From the NCBI GenBank assembly GCA_027343695.1, contig DAHWKJ010000037.1:1-64000 (forward strand): a stretch of DNA of 64,000 bases, read 5' to 3'. Origin of the DNA: Sulfobacillus sp. (lineage in GTDB: Bacteria > Bacillota > Sulfobacillia > Sulfobacillales > Sulfobacillaceae). The notes under the pieces are model-generated. The model was not told the origin of the DNA. It did no database searches and saw only the letters and a program-made list of their open reading frames with translations. Shown here piece by piece: positions 52,494 to 59,685 of this stretch. The position numbers and the translations under genes were made by a program. Every line of letters begins with the position of its first letter. Position 1 is the stretch's first letter.

Positions 52494-54428
52494 TCAGGGG
52501 TGCGCTGGGGCTGGTGGCGTGTATCCAAAGGGCCACTTCCAATTGAGCCCATAGGCTCCATCGAAGACTGCCTGCGCCTTGGGGTCTTTGATCTTGAAGT
52601 ATTGATCATAAATCGCCCGCGCGACAAATCCCGAATCCGCACCCCAATTGCCCTCGCGAATGTAAACCAAAATCAAAATCGACGGGTGCGGCATCGGCCC
52701 ATAGGTCAAGAAATATGCATTATAGCTATTTTGAGTAATGACCTGTGAGGTGCCAGTCTTCGAGGCGACCGGAACCGGAAGCCCAGCCAATGCCCCATAC
52801 CCCGTACCGGATACCCCCTTCGCAATAGAGGGATCCTGAGCCGACATCTCCATCCCAACATGTACCGTGTGGATCACCGAATACGGGACATTGAGCCTCC
52901 CTTGAACCACGGGATGAATCGTCTTCACCAGCTTCCCTGTAGCGGTGGTGATCGACGACACCATATGCGGCTGATACAGGGTTCCCCCATTGGCGATGGC
53001 TGCGTCCGCACGCGCCAACGCAATCATCGAGTATTGCCCAATCCCCTGACCAATCACCGTATTAAGGTTCCACCCCCAGGTCCACGGCACATGGCTTTCT
53101 TGCATCAAAAGGGCCGGGGACGGGATAAGACTGGTGGCCTCGCCGGGTAGGTCAATTCCCGTAGGCTTATTTAGCAGGAACTTCTGCATCCATTTATCCA
53201 TGGTCTGAATACCCATGTCATACCCTAACGTGTAGAAAAACACGTCGTCTGACAAACCAATGGCCTGCTCAATGTTTAACCACCCAAATCCCGGCGCATA
53301 CCAGTTGGTAAACGCATGGTCTTTTGGAAAGTATCCAGGGTCAAAGATTTGCGTGGTTGGAGTCACCACACCCGTGGCCAACGCCGCTACCGCCATTAGG
53401 GGTTTAAACACGGATCCCGGCGCAAATAGTCCCGATACCGGCAACACGTTAAAGGGACTCATCGGGTTCTTCAAAAGTTGGGTGAAGTAAGAGTTCCGCG
53501 TTGTCGAATTGGGTAACAATTTATTGGGATTATAGGAGGGCAAACTAGCCATCGCTAGCACATTGCCATTGTTTGGGTCTAAAGCTACCACTGCACCTTG
53601 AATGGCTCCAGTACTATGGGCCAACGGTGCCGTTGCATGGCGCATGGCCTTCATGGTATAGGCTAGGGCGCTGGTGGCAGTTTGTTCAAGCTTCCAATTT
53701 ATAGTCAAATGTAAGGTGTCGCCAGGGGTCGGCACCGTCTGGCCCAACAATCTTACTAACTGCCCTTGTCGATTGACTTCAGCAAATTGGCCACCCGAGT
53801 GCCCCCGCAAATAAGACTGATATTCTTGTTCAAGCCCCGCAGAGCCTACAACCGCGGTCTGTGAATAGCCCTGAAATTGCGGCATTTTCAACTGCTTCGC
53901 ACTAATGGGTGACGTGTATCCCAAAATGTTCCCCATCACGCTGTTATAGGGGTATGACCGTACGGCCACCGGCTGTAGCCGGGTGTTGGGCAAATTGGCT
54001 CGATTCTCTTCTACGGTGGTCATCTGCTGCGCAGTAAGACCCGATACGATCGCCACCGGTTGATACGAGTAAGCGCGCGCTTCTTGTGTTTTTATTTGTT
54101 GGGCCAACTGCTTTTCTGACACCTTCAGATATCCGGCCAGAGTTTTCACTTCGCTGGTCGGCATCGTCGGTTGCTGGCTAATAGGGAGATAGTACAAAGT
54201 CCATGAGGGTTGAGAAGTTGCCACCACCACTCCATCACTCGTCACAATATTGCCCCGCGGAGCCGGTACCGGCAGTTTCCGCAAAGTATCCTGACGTGCC
54301 ATGGCCTGGTAGTGAGCGGATTGCTTAATCTGTAAATACCAAAAACGATATCCCACCACTAAAAAGGCGATTAGGATCAAACCAAACATAGTGAGTGCGC
54401 GCCAGGTGACCTTTCGTGCTTCGTTCAC
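52494..54428 (-). CDS. Class B penicillin-binding protein (PBP2 type transpeptidase)
   Basis: A 644-residue transpeptidase cross-linking peptidoglycan. One N-terminal TM (about 12-34) leads to a dimerisation domain (APRGNIVTSDG) and a transpeptidase domain with SxxK as SVFK in APGSVFKPLMAV (about 334), an SDD triad in IGLSDDVFFYTLGYDMGIQ as in MrdA-type PBP2, and KTGT in VASKTGTSQV (about 556). The start is uncertain: GTG at 54428 is used; the frame is open to a TTG at 54476 without a ribosome-binding site. No rodA or mre genes are adjacent, so elongation versus sporulation (SpoVD/PbpH) role cannot be told. Confidence 0.88.
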   Translation of the reverse strand: MNEARKVTWRALTMFGLILIAFLVVGYRFWYLQIKQSAHYQAMARQDTLRKLPVPAPRGNIVTSDGVVVATSQPSWTLYYLPISQQPTMPTSEVKTLAGYLKVSEKQLAQQIKTQEARAYSYQPVAIVSGLTAQQMTTVEENRANLPNTRLQPVAVRSYPYNSVMGNILGYTSPISAKQLKMPQFQGYSQTAVVGSAGLEQEYQSYLRGHSGGQFAEVNRQGQLVRLLGQTVPTPGDTLHLTINWKLEQTATSALAYTMKAMRHATAPLAHSTGAIQGAVVALDPNNGNVLAMASLPSYNPNKLLPNSTTRNSYFTQLLKNPMSPFNVLPVSGLFAPGSVFKPLMAVAALATGVVTPTTQIFDPGYFPKDHAFTNWYAPGFGWLNIEQAIGLSDDVFFYTLGYDMGIQTMDKWMQKFLLNKPTGIDLPGEATSLIPSPALLMQESHVPWTWGWNLNTVIGQGIGQYSMIALARADAAIANGGTLYQPHMVSSITTATGKLVKTIHPVVQGRLNVPYSVIHTVHVGMEMSAQDPSIAKGVSGTGYGALAGLPVPVASKTGTSQVITQNSYNAYFLTYGPMPHPSILILVYIREGNWGADSGFVARAIYDQYFKIKDPKAQAVFDGAYGLNWKWPFGYTPPAPAHP

Positions 54429-54654
54429 GATACCATGCCAACTCCCTTCAACTACATATAACGCCTCAATCTTCAATATCGTAACATGCGTCTTTTATCG
54501 AAGATATTGGAGGTTCATCTACTCGTGTGGTTTCCAACGCGAACTGATTGCGGACGCCAAATGGCTTAAGGACTACTCCTCATGACTATGAGCGAACACC
54601 TCCCTATTATGGACGCCTTCGGTAGCCTGGTGCAATCCCCGAATCTTGGATGCG

Positions 54655-54663
54655 TGCTATAAT
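54655..54663 (+). promoter_or_regulatory. Extended -10 promoter upstream of the 86-aa and Cys-rich ORFs
   Basis: TGCTATAAT (54655-54663) is a TGN-extended consensus -10, 30 nt upstream of the 54693 start codon. No -35 is seen. It is the nearest promoter for both small ORFs 54693-54953 and 55015-55134. Confidence 0.5.
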
Positions 54664-54692
54664 AAAGGCAGTAAATCAGGGAGGCGAACGGC

Positions 54693-54953
54693 ATGAAAAT
54701 TTTCTTTAACGATGAAACGGTATTAGACTTCGATAAGATGGGCGAGAACCTCCAAGACATCGTGCAACGATTAACCCCATTCGGTAATTTAGGCGGATTT
54801 GCGGGAAGCCAAGTCGAACACCTCGACGATTTTTCCCTACGAGCTCTCGAACGCCGCTTAACCGCACGCCGCGACACCCTCAATGATGCCTTGGACCTGA
54901 TCCATCAAGAATGGGCACGACGCCATACGGAATCGGTACCAGACGCCGAATAA
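54693..54953 (+). CDS. Small protein of unknown function, 86 aa
   Basis: An 86-residue acidic protein beginning MKIFFNDETVLDFDKMG; the C-terminal half (about 45-80) is a likely amphipathic helix (LRALERRLTARRDTLNDALDLI), perhaps a coiled coil. No Cys or motif of known function. A good ribosome-binding site (CAGGGAGGCGAACGGC) and an extended -10 promoter support a real gene. It precedes the Cys-rich ORF by 61 nt on the same strand; the two may share a transcript. Confidence 0.7.
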   Translation: MKIFFNDETVLDFDKMGENLQDIVQRLTPFGNLGGFAGSQVEHLDDFSLRALERRLTARRDTLNDALDLIHQEWARRHTESVPDAE

Positions 54954-55014
54954 GGCTCATCGACTTTTGACATCCTAAGGATCGATTCAGACTCTTAGGG
55001 AGGACTTAGCCAAC

Positions 55015-55134
55015 ATGGATGCTATGACCCACTGCTGTTGCGACCAATGCTCCCCGAACATGTGTGGTAACCAATGCACATGCACCCACGAAGCGCATCC
55101 GTGCACCTGTGACCAATGCGACTGCGCCCATTAG
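55015..55134 (+). CDS. 39-aa cysteine-rich metallothionein-like protein
   Basis: A very short frame with 11 Cys and 4 His out of 39 residues. Cysteines are at 7, 8, 9, 12, 17, 21, 23, 30, 32, 35 and 37, in CCC, CxC and CxxC spacings; CDQC occurs twice (9-12, 32-35) and CTC twice (21-23, 30-32). No hydrophobic core and almost no aromatic residue are present, as in metallothioneins that fold only around Zn, Cu or Cd clusters. It has GGGAGGA 10 nt upstream of ATG, and a perfect 13-bp hairpin follows the stop. I do not recall a named family with this sequence; binding of metal is inference from composition. Confidence 0.7.
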   Translation: MDAMTHCCCDQCSPNMCGNQCTCTHEAHPCTCDQCDCAH

Positions 55135-55151
55135 CATAAGAAAGGAACCCT

Positions 55152-55192
55152 CCAATCCCCTCCCTTCGCCATTTGGCCCGGGAGGGGATTGG
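55152..55192 (+). terminator. Hairpin after the Cys-rich ORF
   Basis: CCAATCCCCTCCC (55152-55164) pairs perfectly with GGGAGGGGATTGG (55180-55192) around a 15-nt loop, 17 nt after the stop. A T-run is missing (CCTTCATA follows), so it terminates inefficiently or stabilises the mRNA. Confidence 0.6.
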
Positions 55193-55201
55193 CCTTCATA
55201 G

Positions 55202-55285
55202 TGTTCAAGCGAAGAATTTAATCGCGCGGTGGATCGCGCCGTGCAAGAGAGTCGGTCTCACACCGACGATCCTCCTCCCGGATGA
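55202..55285 (+). pseudogene. C-terminal tail of a possible antitoxin
   Basis: A frame with no good start codon, opening after an in-frame TAG at 55199, reads SEEFNRAVDRAVQESRSH and stops at TGA 55283-55285, overlapping the ATG of the PIN gene as ATGA. Toxin-antitoxin pairs often overlap this way. The 5' part of the antitoxin is missing, replaced by the region of the hairpin at 55152. Identification is tentative. Confidence 0.4.
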
Positions 55286-55710
55286 TCCAGGTCGTCCTGG
55301 ATACCAACGTGCTCGTCTCAGCGGTGCACCCGGATCGGGGACCGTTGGCGGTGATCCGCGAGAGCTGGCTGACCGGCCGATTTCTGGTTTACGTGTCCGA
55401 GCCGCTATTGGATGAAGTCGAGATCACGCTCACGAAAGCCTATTTTGCCGCCCGGCTCGGGCCCGAGCGGACGGACCGCTTTCTCACACTCCTCAAGCGC
55501 ACGGCCATTCTACAGCCGATCATCGAGGCGGTCATCGGGGTGGCGACCCACCCGGAAGACGATTGGATTTTGGCCACGGCCAAAAATGCCCAAGCTCAAT
55601 TCTTAGTGACCGCGGATAAAGTGTTACACGCCTTAGGATCCTTCGGGCCTGCCCGCCTAATCGATCCGGCGGCTTTTGCCGATTACCTAGAGAGCACCGA
55701 AATCGAGTAA
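55282..55710 (+). CDS. PIN-domain protein (putative VapC-like toxin)
   Basis: A 142-residue PIN-fold ribonuclease. Acidic active-site residues are seen in VVLDTNVLVSAV (Asp about 7), SEPLLDEVEITL (Glu about 47) and HPEDDWILATAKN (Asp about 93) followed by FLVTADK, the COG1569-type layout. The gene has no ribosome-binding site of its own but starts in the ATGA overlap with the antitoxin-like tail, so it relies on coupling. GC is higher than in its flanks. Its partner appears truncated, so the toxin may be inactive, unexpressed or controlled elsewhere. Confidence 0.8.
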   Translation: MIQVVLDTNVLVSAVHPDRGPLAVIRESWLTGRFLVYVSEPLLDEVEITLTKAYFAARLGPERTDRFLTLLKRTAILQPIIEAVIGVATHPEDDWILATAKNAQAQFLVTADKVLHALGSFGPARLIDPAAFADYLESTEIE

Positions 55711-55927
55711 CGGGAGCGCTGATGCAGATCGCCCCCGAGAGTGCATGATTCATCCGGACTGTGAGCGTTCTCGCTACGTAATTGGTTTTGGATTGCGGGC
55801 AGATCATGACGCACAACGTCCCCATACCGTCTGCATAGCCGTGAATGAGAGCGTTTCTTAATACCCTCAAACGCTTTCTGTTGGGTGAGCGCTAGACGGT
55901 CACTTCTCGTTTCGGTATGCTCAACGC

Positions 55928-56725
55928 ATGAATACTAATAAGCATATTATCCGCCTATTTGATGAGGTTTCTATGGAGTTTGACCAGCATGTGCCCTTCT
56001 TTCGGGCATTCGGCCAGCAACTCGTCGACTGGGCACAGGTGGGGTCCGGTCATCATGTCCTCGATGTCGGCGTGGGCCGTGGTGCGAATCTGTTTCCCGC
56101 CGCGGCCCGGGTAGGCCCATCGGGCCGCGTGGTCGGGATTGACGCCGCGGCGGGGATGATTACTGGGACGACACATGCCATTCGCGCGGAGGGTTTGACG
56201 CATGCCCAGGTGGCGTTGATGGATGCCGCGTGTCTGGATTTTCCCGATTGCACGTTTGATCGAGTGCTGTCGGGATTTACCCTCCACATGTTGCCAGATC
56301 CGACCACGACGCTGTCCGAAATCTACCGGGTTTTAAATCCCGGTGGGATCGTGGCGTTATCCCTGCCAGGACCCCACCCCGACCGCCGTTGGGACCGTTA
56401 TGGGGAACTCATCGGCCAATACGTGGCGGACGTCGACCGCGCGCGGTGGCCTGACTGGCCCGCGCATGATTGGTCCCAATTACTGGAGGAAGCGGGGTTC
56501 ACGCATGGGGACATGGTCAATCGCGCGGTCGAAATACCGCTGGAATCACCGGAAAGCTTTTGGCGCGGAGAGATGGCTCATGGGATGCGGGGGTTCATTG
56601 AGGCTTTGCCCCCCGCGTCGCGCGCCGCGTTCCAAGACGATGTGTTGGGGTGGTTGCGGAACATGGAGCCGTTGACGCTGAGTCGCGGGGCATGGTTTTA
56701 CAAGGCCGAGAAACTGTTGGCGTAA
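55928..56725 (+). CDS. SAM-dependent methyltransferase (UbiE/class I type)
   Basis: A 265-residue class I methyltransferase. SAM-binding motif I is HHVLDVGVGRGANLFP (about 39-54) with motif II VVGIDAAAGMI, motif III about FDRVLSGFTLHMLPD and a post-III PGGIVALSLPGPH. Substrate unknown. There is no obvious ribosome-binding site before the ATG at 55928, so the start may be leaderless or slightly wrong. High GC and position in the accessory stretch suggest it may have been acquired. Confidence 0.85.
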   Translation: MNTNKHIIRLFDEVSMEFDQHVPFFRAFGQQLVDWAQVGSGHHVLDVGVGRGANLFPAAARVGPSGRVVGIDAAAGMITGTTHAIRAEGLTHAQVALMDAACLDFPDCTFDRVLSGFTLHMLPDPTTTLSEIYRVLNPGGIVALSLPGPHPDRRWDRYGELIGQYVADVDRARWPDWPAHDWSQLLEEAGFTHGDMVNRAVEIPLESPESFWRGEMAHGMRGFIEALPPASRAAFQDDVLGWLRNMEPLTLSRGAWFYKAEKLLA

Positions 56726-57183
56726 GAGCGGACACCGTCCATCGCCAGTCGGACAAAGCCAGTGCCGGTGAGCTCGTAGGAAGTCTTCAGCAGAGGTGGC
56801 GATGCCATTAAACGTTGCCGAGACCTCTTTGCGGAAGAAACGGGGGCAAAAGCGGCTAAAAGGCTTCGGCCCCTGTGCCGTCTGTCGAAGTCACTTATCG
56901 CATCGCCTAAGTACGCCTTTTGATAAGCGAATTGCTCAACATAATGTTGGCATGATTTAGCCCAATCATCATCACTTTTCATGGCGCTTGAGGAGATATT
57001 GGCACTAAATTGGCCGGATATCTCCAGTTTCAAGTCATTCGACCCTATCTATACCTAAATTTTATGTGAAGTACGTCAGCGCATTTTCGGGACTAGACAA
57101 CAGTTTAGAGGATCAACTTTGCATAACGCGCACCTATTCATAACCTTTGTTATGAAAATTTCCATAAAAAAGGAAATTTAGAA
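56726..57183. other. Noncoding or degenerate region
   Basis: About 460 nt between the methyltransferase and the transposase remnant. GC is mixed, with AT-rich stretches near 57100-57180. A 111-codon frame on the minus strand (56698-57033) and a broken plus-strand frame around 56740-56920 exist, but neither carries a convincing ribosome-binding site or recognisable domain. I see no intact gene. Confidence 0.5.
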
Positions 57184-57405
57184 AGGTGGCACCGGACGAT
57201 CCGGGAGGCGAGGGGAGAGCAAATTCACGAGGCGCCTACACCCACTGAGGCTCAACGCATCGTTGACGCCTACGTAACGCATTATAACTACGAGCGACCT
57301 CATAGCGCGTGTGGCGGCTACCCGCCGCCGTTCCCAGTGATTCCCACATATCGTAAGCAGGATTTCATGTCCTCGCCACATCCAGTCTCACTACAGGAAT
57401 CATGA
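57184..57405 (+). pseudogene. DDE transposase C-terminal remnant (IS3/IS481 type OrfB)
   Basis: In frame from AGG at 57184 the sequence reads RWHRTIREARGEQ, then TEAQRIVDAYVTHYNYERPH and SACGGYPPP, the characteristic end of the integrase-core transposase (catalytic Glu region missing upstream), to a TGA at 57403-57405. The 5' part is absent. It shares the IS3-like class with the OrfA fragment at 48652, but they need not come from one element. Confidence 0.8.
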
Positions 57406-57626
57406 ACGATGGCCCCCTTCAGGGAATATAACCGGAGACCCCCTACGATCTAGTCGTTCCATAGCTTCGCGTGTAATACGGGATCGCGTCCCAACCCGCT
57501 TCAATCATGCATCGACAAGGCACGGGGTGAACACATTAGCGCACGAGTTCGAAACCCACCGGCCCGAATGTGCATTCAGGGCCCTCCAACCCATGTGGTA
57601 TTCCAACCGTAGATTGCAAATAGCCG

Positions 57627-57653
57627 AAAAAAACAACCCCACCCAGTGGGGTT
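57627..57653 (-). terminator. Rho-independent terminator of tRNA-Leu
   Basis: On the minus strand AACCCCAC and GTGGGGTT form an 8-bp stem with a 3-nt loop (57653-57635), followed by GTTTTTTT. It lies 9 nt after the CCA end of the tRNA. Confidence 0.85.
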
Positions 57654-57661
57654 ATCCTGAA

Positions 57662-57748
57662 TGGTGCCGGGAACCGGACTCGAACCGGTACGACCTCTCG
57701 GCCGGAGGATTTTAAGTCCTCTGCGTCTGCCTATTCCGCCATCCCGGC
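57662..57748 (-). tRNA. tRNA-Leu (anticodon TAA)
   Basis: An 87-nt tRNA with CCA encoded. The acceptor stem pairs GCCGGGA with TCCCGGC; the anticodon loop CTTAAAA (stem GAGGA/TCCTC) gives anticodon TAA. The T arm carries GGTTCGAGTCC and there is a long variable arm (CCGGCCGAGAGGTCG), as expected for a class II tRNA-Leu. It is the boundary between the accessory stretch and the yab cluster; tRNA genes are common insertion sites. Confidence 0.97.
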
Positions 57749-57768
57749 ATGTTAACCGATTAACACGA

Positions 57769-58179
57769 TCAGCCCCGGCCTCCACGCTTGGACTCGGTGT
57801 TACGCTTCAAATCTTGCAAGCGATCTTCACTGTCCCGCATAAAGCGTTGCATCTTATCTTCAAATGATGCTGGTGAAGTGTTTTGTCCTCGTCGATCACG
57901 GTCCCGATCTCGATGGGTATCCCGCGTTGAGGGTGCCTTAGGTTGCGCTTGCCGAATGGATAAGGCTACTTTCCCCTTGTCATCCATCGACAACACTTTC
58001 ACCTTAACATGATCGTTCTCTTTCAGAAATTCCTTGATGTCTTTTACATAGGCATCGGCAACTTCGGAAATATGAACTAATCCCGTCTTACCATTTGGTA
58101 GCACGATAAAAGCACCGAAGTGCGCAATACCGCTGACGGTTCCTTCTAAAATTTGCCCTACTTCTACTTCAGACGACAT
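57769..58179 (-). CDS. yabR: S1 RNA-binding domain protein (YabR type)
   Basis: A 136-residue protein. An S1 OB-fold fills residues 5-75: VGQILEGTVSGIAHFGAFIVL, GLVHISEVADAYVKDI, VKVKVLSMDDKGKVALSIRQ. The rest is a basic, low-complexity, Arg/Asp-rich tail (DTHRDRDRDRRGQ). It is expected to bind RNA or the ribosome. It follows divIC by 112 nt on the minus strand with its own strong promoter at 58253-58224, matching the B. subtilis order yabQ-divIC-yabR. Confidence 0.9.
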   Translation of the reverse strand: MSSEVEVGQILEGTVSGIAHFGAFIVLPNGKTGLVHISEVADAYVKDIKEFLKENDHVKVKVLSMDDKGKVALSIRQAQPKAPSTRDTHRDRDRDRRGQNTSPASFEDKMQRFMRDSEDRLQDLKRNTESKRGGRG

Positions 58180-58223
58180 ATGAGAAACTGAGTCCTCCCG
58201 TGATTCGGATTGCTGATAGTGCC

Positions 58224-58253
58224 ATTATATGACCGCCGTGAAACCGCTGTCAA
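58224..58253 (-). promoter_or_regulatory. Sigma-A promoter of yabR
   Basis: On the minus strand a perfect TTGACA (58253-58248), an 18-nt spacer and a perfect TATAAT (58229-58224) lie 45 nt upstream of the yabR start codon. This is the best-looking promoter in the window. Confidence 0.8.
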
Positions 58254-58291
58254 TGGAAGTCTCTTAGAACACCAAAATTTACCATATGTAT

Positions 58292-58561
58292 TTATGGCGT
58301 CGTGACAACCGGATTGGGAATCGGCGCGGTTCCCTGAATCATCTTACTGAGGATTTTGGGATTACGTAATTCCCGTATATCGGACCGCAATTGATTCTGC
58401 TCGCCCTGCACCACCGCAATCTGATGATTCCAGTGCTGCTCATCATGCCACAACACCACCATATGCGTTAGGGAAATCCCAATCCACGTGGCCGAGTATA
58501 GCGCAATGCCGATCATGACAAGACGCGCCCATCTTATTCTGACCCGCTTTCCTTGAATCAT
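58292..58561 (-). CDS. divIC: Septum formation initiator DivIC/FtsB-like
   Basis: An 89-residue bitopic protein: short basic cytoplasmic tail, one TM helix (about 11-32) and an extracytoplasmic coiled coil (about 37-68: HDEQHWNHQIAVVQGEQNQL) ending in RNPKILSKMIQGT. It is the FtsB/DivIC layout, part of the division FtsL-DivIB-DivIC complex. Its start overlaps the stop of the small HTH gene by 4 nt (ATGA), so their translation is coupled. Confidence 0.82.
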   Translation of the reverse strand: MIQGKRVRIRWARLVMIGIALYSATWIGISLTHMVVLWHDEQHWNHQIAVVQGEQNQLRSDIRELRNPKILSKMIQGTAPIPNPVVTTP

Positions 58562-58794
58562 GCGTCGTCTTCTCCTTCGTCCGGATCCGCGAGCACTCCG
58601 AGCGGATCGCCTGAAATTACCAAAACCACTTGGTACCCTTTAGTTTTGGCACGATTGTATAGTGTTGCAACCGTAGCCGGAGATAACCCAAGGCGTTTGG
58701 CCACCGTATCGTTGTTGACCCCGGTCTCTTTTAACGCCACTACTTGTCGCTCTCGAAATGACAACTTCTCAAGCCCACGAATTTCAATTTGCAT
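58558..58794 (-). CDS. Small sigma-70-region-4/LuxR-like HTH protein
   Basis: A 78-residue protein. Residues about 10-50 form a region-4/LuxR-type HTH: LSFRERQVVALKETG, VAKRLGLSPATVATLYNRAK; the tail is acidic (ADPDEGEDDA). It lacks sigma regions 2 and 3 and so is likely an anti-/co-regulator or stand-alone DNA-binding protein. It lies between yabQ and divIC, where B. subtilis has no such gene, and is translationally coupled to divIC. The 5' region carries six phased 11-bp units and a DnaA box (next entry). Confidence 0.75.
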   Translation of the reverse strand: MQIEIRGLEKLSFRERQVVALKETGVNNDTVAKRLGLSPATVATLYNRAKTKGYQVVLVISGDPLGVLADPDEGEDDA

Positions 58795-58802
58795 GTATCA
58801 CC

Positions 58803-58868
58803 AGTTATCCACAGGTTGTGTACAAGATGTGTACAAATCAACTACAAAACAACTACATAGTTTTTACA
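58803..58868. repeat. Six phased 11-bp units with a DnaA box
   Basis: Plus-strand units at 58803, 58814, 58825, 58836, 58847 and 58858, each exactly 11 bp, end in the same trinucleotide: CCACA, GTACA, GTACA, CTACA, CTACA and TTACA. The first contains TTATCCACA (58805-58813), a perfect DnaA-box consensus. On the minus strand each unit starts TGTA or TGTG. The run lies between a TATAAT (minus strand, 58873-58868) and the HTH start codon at 58794. The spacing equals about one helical turn, as in cooperative operators; no function is known. Confidence 0.8.
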
Positions 58869-58893
58869 TTATAAGAGATGCCGAGCGCGTTGG

Positions 58894-59316
58894 CTACTGA
58901 TTAGAGGGGGGATTTTTTCGATTGAGCCAAGAAAGAAATCCAGTTCCTAACGGTTTTGCCACGCGCCGCGATAACTGTCTTACCGGTAGGGTCACGTAAT
59001 AGACAGCGCGAGCTTGCACATGCGCGACAAACGACAACACACCAAAAACAAAGGGCGCGGCAAGCCACGCCCATAATCCATATCCAACCAGGACTCCGAC
59101 GATGCTCCAGATCTTTAAGACACCCCAATCCGACCACAAGAGCATCAACAAATAGAGAATGGCTACCACAATAAAAAAGAACCAGTCTAGGACTTCACGC
59201 AATCCCGGCCAAATGCGCCATTGACTCCGGCACGCACCATAGGCGGTCGCCATAAACCCAATGCTTATGCCGGTAAGGGTCCATATTACGACCATCTCTA
59301 AGGAACCGAACGCCAT
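58894..59316 (-). CDS. yabQ: Spore cortex biosynthesis protein YabQ
   Basis: A 140-residue membrane protein with about four hydrophobic segments (about 7-28, 40-62, 66-84, 86-104) and a basic tail. The GISIGFMATAYGACRSQW and LDWFFFIVVAILYLLML segments match the YabQ pattern. YabQ is needed for spore cortex formation. It follows yabP by 13 nt on the minus strand, as in B. subtilis. Confidence 0.85.
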   Translation of the reverse strand: MAFGSLEMVVIWTLTGISIGFMATAYGACRSQWRIWPGLREVLDWFFFIVVAILYLLMLLWSDWGVLKIWSIVGVLVGYGLWAWLAAPFVFGVLSFVAHVQARAVYYVTLPVRQLSRRVAKPLGTGFLSWLNRKNPPSNQ

Positions 59317-59329
59317 TAACGTCGCCCCC

Positions 59330-59623
59330 TTACCGCCACAATTTTTTCCATGGTGTCTCGGAAGATTTCCCGGTTTTCTTCCGACTATAAATCAGGGCAT
59401 CGATGTCACCTTCGGCGCTAAAATGTCCTTCTTCCAGATCTAACTGATGAATCGTCAAACCACGCCCCCGAATCGTGAGGAGCCCTAGCTCGGTGGCCAG
59501 TACGATGGTATCATCATCGAAGTTATCAACATGACGTACCCCTTCAATCACCACCTCGCGTCGGCCGCTCACCGTTACTTCATGATTCTTTGGGCGCCTA
59601 CTATCGCGGTTGTCCAACGCCAT
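59330..59623 (-). CDS. yabP: Sporulation protein YabP
   Basis: A 97-residue protein of the YabP/YqfC family: HEVTVSGRREVVIEGVRHVD, FDDDTIVLATELGLLTIRG and LTIHQLDLEEGHFSAEGDID are the repeated beta units of the family. Expressed in the mother cell or forespore in the model organisms. It is upstream of yabQ; rqcP is further upstream on the same strand. Confidence 0.92.
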   Translation of the reverse strand: MALDNRDSRRPKNHEVTVSGRREVVIEGVRHVDNFDDDTIVLATELGLLTIRGRGLTIHQLDLEEGHFSAEGDIDALIYSRKKTGKSSETPWKKLWR

Positions 59624-59685
59624 CCGATTCGCTCCTTTACATCACCCCACGAGATTACCCCATGGTATGCAAAGGACGTCTAGGT

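Noticed and set aside
56698-57033. 111-codon minus-strand frame downstream of the methyltransferase
   Set aside because: No ribosome-binding site, partly antisense to the methyltransferase end, and no recognisable domain. A plus-strand frame over the same bases also reads plausibly but contains a stop, so the region is left as degenerate.
58805-58813. DnaA box taken as part of oriC
   Set aside because: Only one perfect box, no dnaA or dnaN gene nearby and no AT-rich unwinding region, so it is treated as a possible regulatory site rather than an origin.
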